Assembly: GCA_023421075.1 (NCBI GenBank)
Contig: JAEZUM010000057.1
Coordinates: 1 to 64,000 of the forward strand
Direction of reading: 5' to 3'
DNA from: Bacillota bacterium
GTDB lineage: Bacteria; Bacillota; Clostridia; Lachnospirales; Lachnospiraceae
DNA: 64,000 nucleotides
A program made the position numbers and the translations under genes. The notes beneath the pieces are model-generated. The model made no database searches and was not told where the DNA came from. It saw only the letters and a program-made list of their open reading frames with translations. The stretch's first letter is position 1; each line of letters opens with the position of its first letter. Positions 1-7,887 of this stretch are shown here, one piece after another.

Positions 1-277
1 ATGCTCCTCTCCTGTGTCCCTGATTTATAAGAAAAGCCCGTCACCACAGGACACTCTGTAATGGGGCTGCTGTTGCTGTATAAAAAGTAAGTTTATTAAG
101 TTGTATGTTATTGTATCAACTACATTCTCATTTGTCAAGTATAGATGACTGGCTCTTTGCAGAAAATTTTTATTGGTTTAAATCGCTAAAGTGGGTGTAT
201 AAAAATGCACAAAAAATGACTAGGATGCTCATGAAAAATCCACCAAAATAAAGTGTCTCCATAAGCTCCCAGCCATA

Positions 278-1207
278 TCATAGAATAAATAGCAATCCGA
301 TATTTCTTATCAGTCCGGTTTTCAAAAAACCGTAATGAAGAATTATAATCCGCCGTTCCAGGAAATTCTTCTCCGGTAATGTGGCAAAATTATGAATAAT
401 CTCTTTGTTTTTCTCGGAAAGAGTATCCCCATACAGCTCTAAGAACTCCTCCGCCTGAAGGTAGAGTGCTTCCAGTGCTTTTCTCTGTTGCTTCAATCCG
501 GTAATTCGATTCTTCACATATGCGGCAAAGCCTGAATCTCCGACCACATTACCACCATGTTGACGGTACAATAGGGTTCCTTCCTTTACAAAGCCGATTT
601 TTCCAAAGGACGCTGCAATTAAAGCAATCCACCAATCATGAAATCTTGCCTTCTCCGGTAACGGTCTGCTAAGGAGTACCCTACGAAGAGCTGCATTCAA
701 CATCACTGTACAGCCGATCAGCTTATTCTCCATCAATAGATGGGGCAAATCGGTCCGATAAGGATTGAGATGCCCGGAACAAAAGAAGGATTGATTCACG
801 ATATTCAATTCCTGATCCACAACAATCGCATCGGTAAATACCGCCAAAGGAGTCTCCTTCGTAAGTTGAGCCTCCATATGCTTCATCCGTTTCAGGGTTA
901 TGCCTGCCTTATTGGATTTCCACACATCATCCTGATCACTAAACATGACATAGTCCGCTGTTGTCTCGGATAATGCATGCATGAAATTCATTAGATGTCC
1001 TCGATTTGTCTCATTCTGAAATACATGGATCTTTTCCGGATATTGTCCTTCATATTCCTGAAGTATGGACACCGTATTATCCCTTGAACCATCGTCATAG
1101 ATATACAGCTCCAGATCCTGATAATTCGAGGCAAGAATGGATTCTATCTGTTCACCGACATATTTTTCACCGTTATACGTAGCCATTACAATTGCTATTG
1201 TGCTCAT
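278..1207 (-). CDS. family 2 glycosyltransferase (rhamnosyltransferase-like)
   Basis: A GT-A fold glycosyltransferase of about 309 residues that should transfer a sugar from a nucleotide donor to a surface glycan at the cytoplasmic face of the membrane. The N-terminus shows the family 2 start (AIVMATYNGEKYVGEQIESI), a DDGSRDNT nucleotide-binding segment and SDQDDVW as the DxD-type metal site; this SDQDDVW form is common in rhamnosyltransferases. The start is placed at the ATG behind GAGGAATGAT, four codons inside a longer GTG-started frame. It lies 32 bases downstream of another family 2 transferase, so the two are probably cotranscribed. Donor and acceptor cannot be read from the sequence. 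Confidence 0.85.
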   Translation of the reverse strand: MSTIAIVMATYNGEKYVGEQIESILASNYQDLELYIYDDGSRDNTVSILQEYEGQYPEKIHVFQNETNRGHLMNFMHALSETTADYVMFSDQDDVWKSNKAGITLKRMKHMEAQLTKETPLAVFTDAIVVDQELNIVNQSFFCSGHLNPYRTDLPHLLMENKLIGCTVMLNAALRRVLLSRPLPEKARFHDWWIALIAASFGKIGFVKEGTLLYRQHGGNVVGDSGFAAYVKNRITGLKQQRKALEALYLQAEEFLELYGDTLSEKNKEIIHNFATLPEKNFLERRIIILHYGFLKTGLIRNIGLLFIL

Positions 1208-1239
1208 ATCATTCCTCACTTACTAGTGTGCCATGTATA

Positions 1240-2208
1240 TTATGCATTCGTCCAATAATTCTTGTTCATGCTAAAGTGCTTTACAACTTTTGCCGGAAGA
1301 TGTTTATATCGTATTCCGAATTGATATCCCAGATATTTAAATCCGCTGCTAAGAAACAAATCCGGGATTAGTAAATACTGTTTCTTCTCGATCAAGTAAT
1401 TCAGCGTATTCTTAACCAAACGAAGCCCCTCCGACTCAGACTTTAAACCGGCAAAGACCTCCTCGTATTGCTTATGGGATACTCCCAGATCAAAATTACG
1501 GGTAAACTGCTGGAGATAAGAATAACGATGACAATGAAGAACCTTTGCATCTGCTGCATAAGCTACACGATAATCCGCACGAATCATCGAGGCAGCCATG
1601 ATCATATCTTCATTGAAAATTGTCTTCTCCACAAAGCCACCAAGCTTGACATAGACAGAGTTTCGATACGTAGCACAGACATCCGAGCAGAAAAAGGTCT
1701 TAATGCCAAGCTCCTCCAGATCCTCCTGAGATTTCACCCTGCTTTGCTTCGGATAATTAAAATGTCTGGTATAGCGTTCCACCAAACCCACACTCTCATC
1801 CGCCAACTGTCTCGCATAGGTTGCAGATACCCATGGATCTGAATACGGTTCCAGGAGCTTTTCAATCAGATACTCATCAACCGGAACTGCATCCTGTGTC
1901 ATGAACATGATTATATCTGCATTTGATAAGGAAGCTCCGAATTTTCTTGTACCACCATGATCATAATTATTCTTTTGTATTGGAATGACTGTTATATTCG
2001 AGCCCTCGATCTCCGGGATCTTTTGCTGCTGCCCCTCCGGTTCGATGGTGTGCAGTAAAAACACCTTGTTCGGCTTAACCGTCTGACGATATAACATCGT
2101 AAGCAACCGATTAAGCTTCTCATCCGAGTGATAGGTTGGGATGATGACATCTACTTTATATTCTATCTTAATATTATCATTGACTTCGTTGGCTGTCATA
2201 AGTTCCAT
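1240..2208 (-). CDS. family 2 glycosyltransferase
   Basis: A glycosyltransferase of about 322 residues. After a short leader the family 2 fold begins with VDVIIPTYHSDEKL; MTQDAVPVDEYLIEKL marks the DxD-like donor site and FNEDMIMAASMI carries the ED acid pair expected for the catalytic base. The overall pattern (HGGTRKFGAS, FCSDVCATYR) resembles rhamnosyltransferases of surface polysaccharide clusters. I place the start at the ATG behind AGGAAGGGCGAAGAA; an in-frame ATG six codons upstream has no good ribosome binding site. It precedes the other family 2 gene on the same strand and probably shares its transcript. Substrate is unknown. Confidence 0.85.
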   Translation of the reverse strand: MELMTANEVNDNIKIEYKVDVIIPTYHSDEKLNRLLTMLYRQTVKPNKVFLLHTIEPEGQQQKIPEIEGSNITVIPIQKNNYDHGGTRKFGASLSNADIIMFMTQDAVPVDEYLIEKLLEPYSDPWVSATYARQLADESVGLVERYTRHFNYPKQSRVKSQEDLEELGIKTFFCSDVCATYRNSVYVKLGGFVEKTIFNEDMIMAASMIRADYRVAYAADAKVLHCHRYSYLQQFTRNFDLGVSHKQYEEVFAGLKSESEGLRLVKNTLNYLIEKKQYLLIPDLFLSSGFKYLGYQFGIRYKHLPAKVVKHFSMNKNYWTNA

Positions 2209-2338
2209 TTCTTCGCCCTTCCTCATGCCGTTGTTAGAAAGCGTTCAACAAGCAGATTATACCATATCTTCTGCAAAAAAGAACTCCCAAAATGCAAAGA
2301 TAAGAATTCCTTAATAATTATTTTAGAAATATCCGTAA

Positions 2339-2779
2339 TTAAATACAGCTTCTTACACCGGAATATCGATTTGCTTTCTTTTTATAACCCAAATATACGA
2401 TACGGCTAAAAAAAAGCTGCAGAATACTTACCGCAAAGAAAACCGCTGTTGACAGCTGCCACACTCCGGTCATAAGTACCTGTAATACCAAAATCACATA
2501 GAGGATACTGCCCACTGCAGCAGACAGACTCCAGGAAAGATGATTTTGTTTAATAAAGCAGAAAATGGATGCAACCAAATTACAGACTCCGAAGAGAAGC
2601 AGAGCTGCTATACCAGACCAAATCCAATCATCAAATGAAAGCCTGGATAACCACTCATGAGGAAATTCGGTAAAAATCCCATGCTCTTTACAAATTAATT
2701 CCCTTCCCATATAGACTGAACCAATAGCTAACAGTAAGTCATAAAAACCCAATATATATAATCTTAATTTTAAACTCAT
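2339..2779 (-). CDS. small four-helix membrane protein, unknown function
   Basis: I do not recognise this family. The protein is about 146 residues with four hydrophobic segments (roughly residues 6-22, 50-72, 80-102 and 106-126) and a lysine-rich tail, so it should be an integral membrane protein. The start at the ATG behind GGAGGTAATAGTAAA is much better supported than a longer frame that begins 38 codons upstream without a ribosome binding site. It is flanked on the same strand by the glycosyltransferases and by a large DUF4173-like membrane protein. No motif suggests an activity. Confidence 0.6.
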   Translation of the reverse strand: MSLKLRLYILGFYDLLLAIGSVYMGRELICKEHGIFTEFPHEWLSRLSFDDWIWSGIAALLLFGVCNLVASIFCFIKQNHLSWSLSAAVGSILYVILVLQVLMTGVWQLSTAVFFAVSILQLFFSRIVYLGYKKKANRYSGVRSCI

Positions 2780-2938
2780 TTTACTATTACCTCCTTTCAA
2801 GTAAGTGTGTGCTGGGTGTTTATTACACCCTTGTTGAAGCAACACAACCCTCTGATATGCACCTTCATATATAACAACTTTTAAATGATGCAAATATCTT
2901 CAACTTTTCGCAGGAATTTTTTCTCATTCTTATTGATG

Positions 2939-4555
2939 CTATTTATTAGGATAATCCTTTATTAGATTGGCCGACCTAGCAACCGAAAAGTTGTAGTCTC
3001 GCACATCTCTATCCTCGTTCATGCTTCTGATCCTGTCATAATAGACATTGCGGTAAAAATCTACGGACTGAGATCCAATCACTATTCCATCATCATAGAT
3101 ATCATAATCCGAAGGAGTCGGTGAACCGACTAGGGCTTCTTCCGTCCACCTATCGTCGTCTAAAAGCAGAGGTAACACTACCTCGGCTGCATCCGGTGAT
3201 AATTCATGAACCAGAAAAACTGCATCGTCAGCCGAAAGGACCTGTTTATTCTCCTCAAGATAGGATGCAATGTAATAATCCGGCTTTGATAAGGCAAAGG
3301 CCAGGTAGCAGACGGTAATTACCGCAACACCGTAACGAAACAACGGAAAGCTTTTTATATACACCGAGATGATCACTCCGGCTAAAATTAAGGATAGAAT
3401 TACCAGAGCCAATAACACAAACAATCTTAAAAAAGTTAGATGATATGCTCCGATATAAAGCAGCATGCGGTATGCTGCGGAGCCAATCATAATATAGGTG
3501 CAGACCGTCATAAGGGTCAAAAGACCGCGCAAAATTCGACTCTCTTCAAAAAATGCAGTTGTTATCTGCATTAATGCCACATTGATCATTGCCACTGCAA
3601 GCAATTCAAAGAAGCCCCGTCTTGCATACTCAGCAAAGGTATATCCGCTGGGTAATTCAAAAAGCCCGTTGCTGAAAAGATAAATGAGCTGAAGTGCACA
3701 AAACATGACATACAAAAGTGTAATTAACAGAATCACGGTGACCGCGATGGAGGATGCTCCTTTTCGTCTTATCTTCTCCATTCTTCCTGTCTGCGCCGCA
3801 GCTCCGCACAGGATCAAATAGCAGGAGAAGAAACCGAATAAAACCATAAAGGTAATTGCAATAATTTCTTCTGAAAAGATATGCTTTGTCAGCTCCCTGG
3901 TCATATTACCAAAGATCATATCTGCTTGAGAGAGAAGAAAAATTAGGATCCAAAGGAGGGGCACCGATAATACGATACCGACGAATATATTTCTTGCTTT
4001 ATCAGATCGGAAGAGCTTTGTTCTCTTTAAGAACTGGAACCCGTCCGCAAAGGGCATTCCAATGGAGGCAATACCTAGAAAAAGCATACCAAGCATTCTG
4101 CCAAGATATATCTGCACATCCCAACCCTTCACCGAATGAAGCTGATGTAGGAGGGACAGGTTTAGAAGACAGATACTTAAGACTAGGTTAATTAACTGCA
4201 ACTTATCACTTGATGTCATTGCAGAGGAAACTCCTGCCATCAGAGCACCCAGGTAATAAAAATAGGTTCCTGTCTTCATCGGCAGTTCAAACTGTTTCAT
4301 TACATAACATAATAAGCCGATCATTACCAACGTGAAAAAAATAATATTAACCCCGGCCTCTGCTTTATAAAAACTGAAAGAAAAGAATCCCCCAAACAAC
4401 AGACTGACAAGACCGGTGATCTCAAATTTTTGGCGTACTTTATTAAGCAGGGGTGATCCCGTACTATTCGGGACGTTCACGACTGCGGTCTGTGCTTTCT
4501 CCTGAAGTACCCTCGCTTGCTCTTCTTCAGCAGAAACATTATTTAATTCTTCCAT
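2939..4555 (-). CDS. DUF4173/DUF4153-like polytopic membrane protein
   Basis: A 538-residue membrane protein with around 11-12 hydrophobic helices between residues 45 and 415 and a soluble C-terminal part that ends in a tyrosine-rich stretch (YYDRIRS, DVRDYNFSVARSANLI). This layout and ending resemble the DUF4173/DUF4153 membrane families, whose biochemical role is not established. It starts with an ATG behind AAAGGAG and follows the XRE regulator gene by 24 bases, so DUF2975, XRE and this gene look like one operon driven by the promoter at 5352-5380. The XRE-DUF2975 pair plus a polytopic membrane protein suggests envelope-related regulation, but this is inference. Confidence 0.7.
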   Translation of the reverse strand: MEELNNVSAEEEQARVLQEKAQTAVVNVPNSTGSPLLNKVRQKFEITGLVSLLFGGFFSFSFYKAEAGVNIIFFTLVMIGLLCYVMKQFELPMKTGTYFYYLGALMAGVSSAMTSSDKLQLINLVLSICLLNLSLLHQLHSVKGWDVQIYLGRMLGMLFLGIASIGMPFADGFQFLKRTKLFRSDKARNIFVGIVLSVPLLWILIFLLSQADMIFGNMTRELTKHIFSEEIIAITFMVLFGFFSCYLILCGAAAQTGRMEKIRRKGASSIAVTVILLITLLYVMFCALQLIYLFSNGLFELPSGYTFAEYARRGFFELLAVAMINVALMQITTAFFEESRILRGLLTLMTVCTYIMIGSAAYRMLLYIGAYHLTFLRLFVLLALVILSLILAGVIISVYIKSFPLFRYGVAVITVCYLAFALSKPDYYIASYLEENKQVLSADDAVFLVHELSPDAAEVVLPLLLDDDRWTEEALVGSPTPSDYDIYDDGIVIGSQSVDFYRNVYYDRIRSMNEDRDVRDYNFSVARSANLIKDYPNK

Positions 4556-4579
4556 ATCAATTCATTCTCCTTTCAAATA

Positions 4580-4795
4580 TTATGAATTCGTATTCTCATC
4601 AACGTATTGTAGAATGTCTCCGGGCTGACAGTTCAAAGCCTTACAGATAGCCTCCAGTGTGCTGAAACGGATTGCCTTTGCTTTATTATTCTTCAGAATT
4701 GAGAGATTCGCCATTGTAATATCCACTTGCTCGGCCAAGTCAGTCAGACCGATCTTTCTCTGTGCCATTACAACGTCTAAATTAACAATAATCAT
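4580..4795 (-). CDS. XRE-family (YozG-like) transcriptional regulator
   Basis: A 71-residue single-domain helix-turn-helix protein of the Cro/CI (XRE) type. The helices are visible around VVMAQRKIGLTDLAEQVDIT (first helices and turn) and NLSILKNNKAKAIRFSTLEA (recognition region), ending in CQPGDILQY, which is the standard end of small regulators paired with DUF2975 proteins. The start is the ATG behind AGGAGGTGCCATAT; a GTG three codons upstream overlaps that ribosome binding site. It is 12 bases downstream of the DUF2975 gene. The 20-bp perfect palindrome over the operon promoter (5372-5420) is a plausible binding site for it. Confidence 0.85.
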   Translation of the reverse strand: MIIVNLDVVMAQRKIGLTDLAEQVDITMANLSILKNNKAKAIRFSTLEAICKALNCQPGDILQYVDENTNS

Positions 4796-4807
4796 ATATG
4801 GCACCTC

Positions 4808-5257
4808 CTAAATCGTAAGATCGTTTTCTTGTTTATAGGTTACTGCCTGGTCAAAAACCTGGGATAGGACAAGGGAAAATAATCCGGCTATCGCAAATAC
4901 TGCAACCAGAACCAGTGCTGCCGGTGTAATTACAAACAGAAGTCTGGTGAGCATCATTAATGCAATGCAGAAGGAGCTCACACCCATTCTCTTTAATGAT
5001 CTGACATTCTCCCGTACAAACGGATCCTCGTTGATTACTGTCTTAAATATGGTGCGAAGCTCCCATACAATGATAAGTGCGAATACTCCCGCAATAAAGA
5101 AAATAATCGTAAACGGAAGATAAAACTCCTCAAAGATCTTAAAATACTTCCCTGCCTGTTTAAAGATCAGCGGTACCGTAATACAGATAACACTCCCGGT
5201 ATAAAACATAAAATCCAATATAATTTTTGTTATCCTAACCAACGGACTTTTGCTCAT
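4808..5257 (-). CDS. DUF2975 membrane protein
   Basis: A 149-residue protein with four transmembrane helices (about 10-32, 44-65, 91-113, 116-138) and a conserved-looking central segment ELRTIFKTVINEDPFVRENV, characteristic of DUF2975 proteins. These are typically encoded directly upstream of a small XRE regulator, as here, and are thought to act with it, but the mechanism is not known. Translation starts at an ATG behind TAGGAGGTTTTAACCATT. The promoter with TTGACA and TATATT at 5352-5380 lies about 95 bases upstream. Confidence 0.85.
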   Translation of the reverse strand: MSKSPLVRITKIILDFMFYTGSVICITVPLIFKQAGKYFKIFEEFYLPFTIIFFIAGVFALIIVWELRTIFKTVINEDPFVRENVRSLKRMGVSSFCIALMMLTRLLFVITPAALVLVAVFAIAGLFSLVLSQVFDQAVTYKQENDLTI

Positions 5258-5351
5258 AATGGTTAAAACCTCCTACCTTTTCATCATACTATTGATTTTT
5301 ACTCGCCTTTCAGCTCTCTTACCTATTCTTTCACTTCCTTATCTTGAAGTT

Positions 5352-5380
5352 AATATAGCATAGTAAAAAATGAATGTCAA
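5352..5380 (-). promoter_or_regulatory. sigma-A promoter of the DUF2975-XRE operon
   Basis: On the minus strand TTGACA (5380-5375) is followed by a 17-base spacer and TATATT (5357-5352), close to the consensus. The -35 box is part of one arm of the perfect palindrome at 5372-5420, so a protein bound there would block this promoter. Confidence 0.7.
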
Positions 5381-5420
5381 TAATTATTTATCGTTTTTCA
5401 ATAAATAATTATTGACATTC
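5372..5420. promoter_or_regulatory. 20-bp perfect inverted repeat, probable operator
   Basis: The arms at 5372-5391 (gaatgtcaataattatttat) and 5401-5420 are exact reverse complements separated by 9 bases. Each arm contains TTGACA in outward orientation. The left copy is the -35 box of the DUF2975 operon. It is not followed by a T-run that would make it a convincing terminator, and its position over a -35 box argues for an operator, perhaps for the XRE protein or the response regulator encoded at 5696. Confidence 0.55.
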
Positions 5421-5465
5421 GGATGCAACAGGAAGGATCAACTTAATAGTAAGGCGAGATGCCAC

Positions 5466-5535
5466 TATATAACCCGAAATGCAATATTTGTAACCGATAA
5501 TCGAAGATTTGTAAATGAGATGCCACTTTTGTAAC
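5466..5535 (+). repeat. four TTTGTAAC-type sites at 20-21 bp spacing
   Basis: TATATAAC (5466), TTTGTAAC (5487), TTTGTAAA (5508) and TTTGTAAC (5528) recur every 20-21 bases, that is on one face of the helix. They are embedded in two longer imperfect direct repeats beginning GAGATGCCACT at 5456 and 5517. OmpR-family regulators bind such phased direct repeats, and the array lies just upstream of the response regulator promoter, so autoregulation is the simplest reading. The binding itself is inference. Confidence 0.5.
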
Positions 5536-5551
5536 CCAAATGAAATATTGA

Positions 5552-5580
5552 TTGTCAAATGTCATAGAAATATATGTTAT
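5552..5580 (+). promoter_or_regulatory. candidate promoter of the two-component/B1 operon
   Basis: TTGTCA (5552-5557) and TGTTAT (5575-5580) are separated by 17 bases, 115 bases upstream of the response regulator start and directly downstream of the phased TTTGTAAC sites. The -10 box is imperfect, which would suit an activator-dependent promoter. Confidence 0.4.
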
Positions 5581-5695
5581 ATGCTCGAAATTCAAGACTA
5601 TATTTAATATTATACAAAAGAAAAAACCTGTACCAAAATGTAAATTTATGGTAATATTGTAACATGTTTTAAGGTTACCTGGGGGGGATGTTTGT

Positions 5696-6382
5696 TTGTA
5701 TAAGATATTATTAATTGATGATGATACTGATGTTCTTTCGATCAACAAGAAGTTTTTGCAAAAGGAAGGATATGAGGTGCGCACTGCAAGTAATGCGAAG
5801 AATGGTATTGAAGTACTTAAAACATATCCTGCGGACTGTATCGTTCTTGACATAATGATGCCTGAATTGAATGGGTTCGATGCCTCCGTTCAAATAAAGG
5901 CTTTCACATCCGCACCCTTTATATTTCTGACAGGAAGAAACAAAGAGACTGACAAAATCAGAGGCTTCTCTCTGGGTGCAAATGACTATATCGTAAAGCC
6001 TTATAGTTTGAAAGAGCTCAGTGCCCGTATTCAGGTACAGTTAAGAATGCATAATTCGAAGCCCACAACAAAAACAGTAATTTCATTCCCTCCATTATCC
6101 CTTAATCTTACGCTTCATAAGGCATATTATTATGAAGAGGAGCTTCTCCTATCAAATCGAGAGTATGAATTACTACATATCCTGGTATGTAATGTGAATC
6201 AGCTTGTGACCTTTGAACTGATTGGGAAAACCTTGTGGGGGATCTATAATGATCCGGACCGAAGAACGATTATGGTTATCGCCAGCCGTCTTCGCAAGAA
6301 ATTTGAGAACTATCTAGAACTTGAATCTCGAATCGAAACGATTTGGTCTAAGGGTTACAGTTTTACCTACCGAACTGTTTAG
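5696..6382 (+). CDS. OmpR-family response regulator
   Basis: A 228-residue DNA-binding response regulator. The receiver domain (residues 1-118) shows the acidic pocket DDD at 8-10, the phosphoacceptor D52 in VLDIMMP, T79 and K101 in IVKPY. The C-terminal half (about 130-226) is a winged helix with SNREYELLHILV and IMVIASRLRKKFE. Translation begins at TTG, the only start that fits, eight bases after GGGGGGGA. Twelve bases later follows the histidine kinase, then the PqqD-like lasso B1 gene, so it probably controls this operon and perhaps the lasso genes. The phased repeats at 5466-5535 are a candidate binding site. Confidence 0.9.
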   Translation: MYKILLIDDDTDVLSINKKFLQKEGYEVRTASNAKNGIEVLKTYPADCIVLDIMMPELNGFDASVQIKAFTSAPFIFLTGRNKETDKIRGFSLGANDYIVKPYSLKELSARIQVQLRMHNSKPTTKTVISFPPLSLNLTLHKAYYYEEELLLSNREYELLHILVCNVNQLVTFELIGKTLWGIYNDPDRRTIMVIASRLRKKFENYLELESRIETIWSKGYSFTYRTV

Positions 6383-6394
6383 AAAGGACTAAGT

Positions 6395-7213
6395 ATGAAT
6401 GCTCAGAGTACCAGAACGCCTTATGAGACCCCATCGTTATCGGTAGCAGAACTGACCTCATCATTATATGATGTGACGAAAAAACTATCCGTAGCGAATA
6501 AGGAATTGCTTGTTTTGCATCAGGAACAAAACTCATTGTTAACCAATTTGTCCCATGATCTACGATCCCCATTAACTGCAATTCAAGGTGCTGTTGAATA
6601 TCTTATCGCCTTCAATGATTTGAGTCATAATGATATTTTAAGTTACTTACAGCTGATTCAATTAAAGTCAAAGATCGTAGAAAAGCTCATCGATGATATC
6701 TTTTTACTTTCACAAATCGAATCAAAGTCCTGGAGCTTTAACTACGAGCCAACGAATATTGGTATGTTTTTAGAAGAGTTCTTTTTTACTTGCCAATGTG
6801 ATATTAAGTATTCAAAACGTAATTTAGTACTTGAAGTATCCCCTCAATTCCCCTATGAAGCAATGGTGGATACTACACTGCTCTATCGACTTCTTGATAA
6901 CTTAATAACAAATGCTCTAAAATATTCATCTGATGACACTACCATTATTGTAGGAGCCAAGCTACAGTCCAACCATACCCTTCTTATTTATATACAAGAT
7001 TTTGGCTGTGGCATAGCTTCTGAATATTTAACTAAAGTATTTGAACGCTCATTTACGGTTTCTTCCGCAAGAACACCGGGTCCAGGCTCTAGCAATGGTC
7101 TTGGACTCTCCATTGCGAAGTCTATCGTAGCACAGCATAATGGAGAAGTATGGTGCGAAAGCAAGCTTGGATCTGGAAGTACTTTTTATTTTACATTACC
7201 CATACATATATAA
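6395..7213 (+). CDS. soluble histidine kinase
   Basis: A 272-residue sensor kinase with no membrane segment. A short N-terminal coiled-coil-like stretch (about 20-48) leads into the dimerisation domain with the phospho-accepting H54 in LSHDLRSPLTA, then a HATPase_c domain with the N box LLDNLITNALKYS, the G1 box DFGCGIA and the G2 box NGLGLSIAKSI. It should phosphorylate the neighbouring response regulator. The absence of any transmembrane or PAS-like sensor means the signal is either cytoplasmic or delivered by another protein. It is followed 21 bases later by the PqqD-like gene, an unusual direct coupling of a kinase to a RiPP leader-binding protein. Confidence 0.9.
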   Translation: MNAQSTRTPYETPSLSVAELTSSLYDVTKKLSVANKELLVLHQEQNSLLTNLSHDLRSPLTAIQGAVEYLIAFNDLSHNDILSYLQLIQLKSKIVEKLIDDIFLLSQIESKSWSFNYEPTNIGMFLEEFFFTCQCDIKYSKRNLVLEVSPQFPYEAMVDTTLLYRLLDNLITNALKYSSDDTTIIVGAKLQSNHTLLIYIQDFGCGIASEYLTKVFERSFTVSSARTPGPGSSNGLGLSIAKSIVAQHNGEVWCESKLGSGSTFYFTLPIHI

Positions 7214-7234
7214 TTTAGGAGGAATATGATTATC

Positions 7235-7531
7235 ATGAAAGAAACTACATTAAACACAATGACCGAACTTAGCTTAATAACACTGATCAAGGAGTTGGAT
7301 GTTACCGACTTAGCCGGTGAGAAGGTTATGATTGATTTTTCAACGGGCAAATACTTTTTACTAAGGGGAGTTGCCAATGATATTTGGGATTACATACAAT
7401 CACCAATTACAATAAGAGAAATTACGGACAAATTATTAGAACAATATGAAGTAGACGAGGAAACCTGTTACACTTCGGTAGTTCAGTTCATACAACAGCT
7501 TTACGACAATAAATTTCTTGCAATAAAATAG
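7235..7531 (+). CDS. PqqD-like RiPP recognition protein (lasso B1)
   Basis: A 98-residue protein with the PqqD fold: EKVMIDFSTGKYFLLRGVANDIW gives the beta-strands and first helix in outline, TIREITDKLLEQYEV and CYTSVVQFIQQLYDNKFL the helical half. In lasso peptide biosynthesis such B1 proteins bind the precursor leader (YxxP-type motif) and present it to the B2 peptidase. The B2, cyclase, kinase, exporter and precursor genes are at 11160-18383 but none of them encodes a B1 domain, so this is the likely partner despite its distance of about 4.6 kb and opposite strand. The chosen ATG follows AGGAGGA with 11 bases spacing; an ATG three codons earlier is too close to that site. Confidence 0.85.
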   Translation: MKETTLNTMTELSLITLIKELDVTDLAGEKVMIDFSTGKYFLLRGVANDIWDYIQSPITIREITDKLLEQYEVDEETCYTSVVQFIQQLYDNKFLAIK

Positions 7532-7887
7532 GTTTCTAATATACCACAAATAATGATCACTAGCATTAGAGTGTGCCCCAAAAGTTAGGTGATATTGAAC
7601 TAACTTTTGGAGGTTCATTTTTTAAGTCTTATCTATTTAGAAAAAGTTCCTGATGCTTTAGGTATAGGGTTGAGATACAGATCTAATAAAATGAGTGAGG
7701 AGAATAAAAAAGATAACTTTTAGACATTAAGAATACCTTATTGTGAGATAACTTGAATCAGTCTGTCAAACGCCTTTCAAAAAATTCTAGAAATCAAAGA
7801 GCGAACGATGCCGAAAAACAAGAAAGGATATCATCCATACAATTTTTAGGTAACCAAGCACAGCAATACTGACAAATTAATTGAAGA
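7532..7887. other. 356-bp gap without a gene; possible mobile-element remnant
   Basis: No intact gene is visible. At 7576-7612 there is a hairpin in a setting (GTGCCCCAAAAGTTAG) like the terminal repeats of IS3/IS150-type elements. Two short open frames follow: 7625-7723 (34-residue scale, ends NKKDNF) and about 7755-7845 (contains ERTMPKNKKGYHPYNF before a stop). I cannot match them to a named transposase, so a decayed insertion is only a suggestion. Confidence 0.35.
7578..7610 (+). terminator. 11-bp hairpin after the B1 gene
   Basis: CCAAAAGTTAG (7578-7588) and CTAACTTTTGG (7600-7610) are perfect reverse complements around an 11-base loop, with TTCATTTTTT following. It could end the response regulator-kinase-B1 transcript, or be the end of a decayed insertion sequence. 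Confidence 0.45.

Noticed and set aside
1..277. Sequence before the first gene
   Set aside because: No supported gene, repeat or terminator was found; the left edge may hold part of a regulatory region.
5443..5853. 136-residue minus-strand frame over the response regulator promoter
   Set aside because: It is antisense to the regulatory repeats and the response regulator start, shows no family features, and lacks a ribosome binding site.
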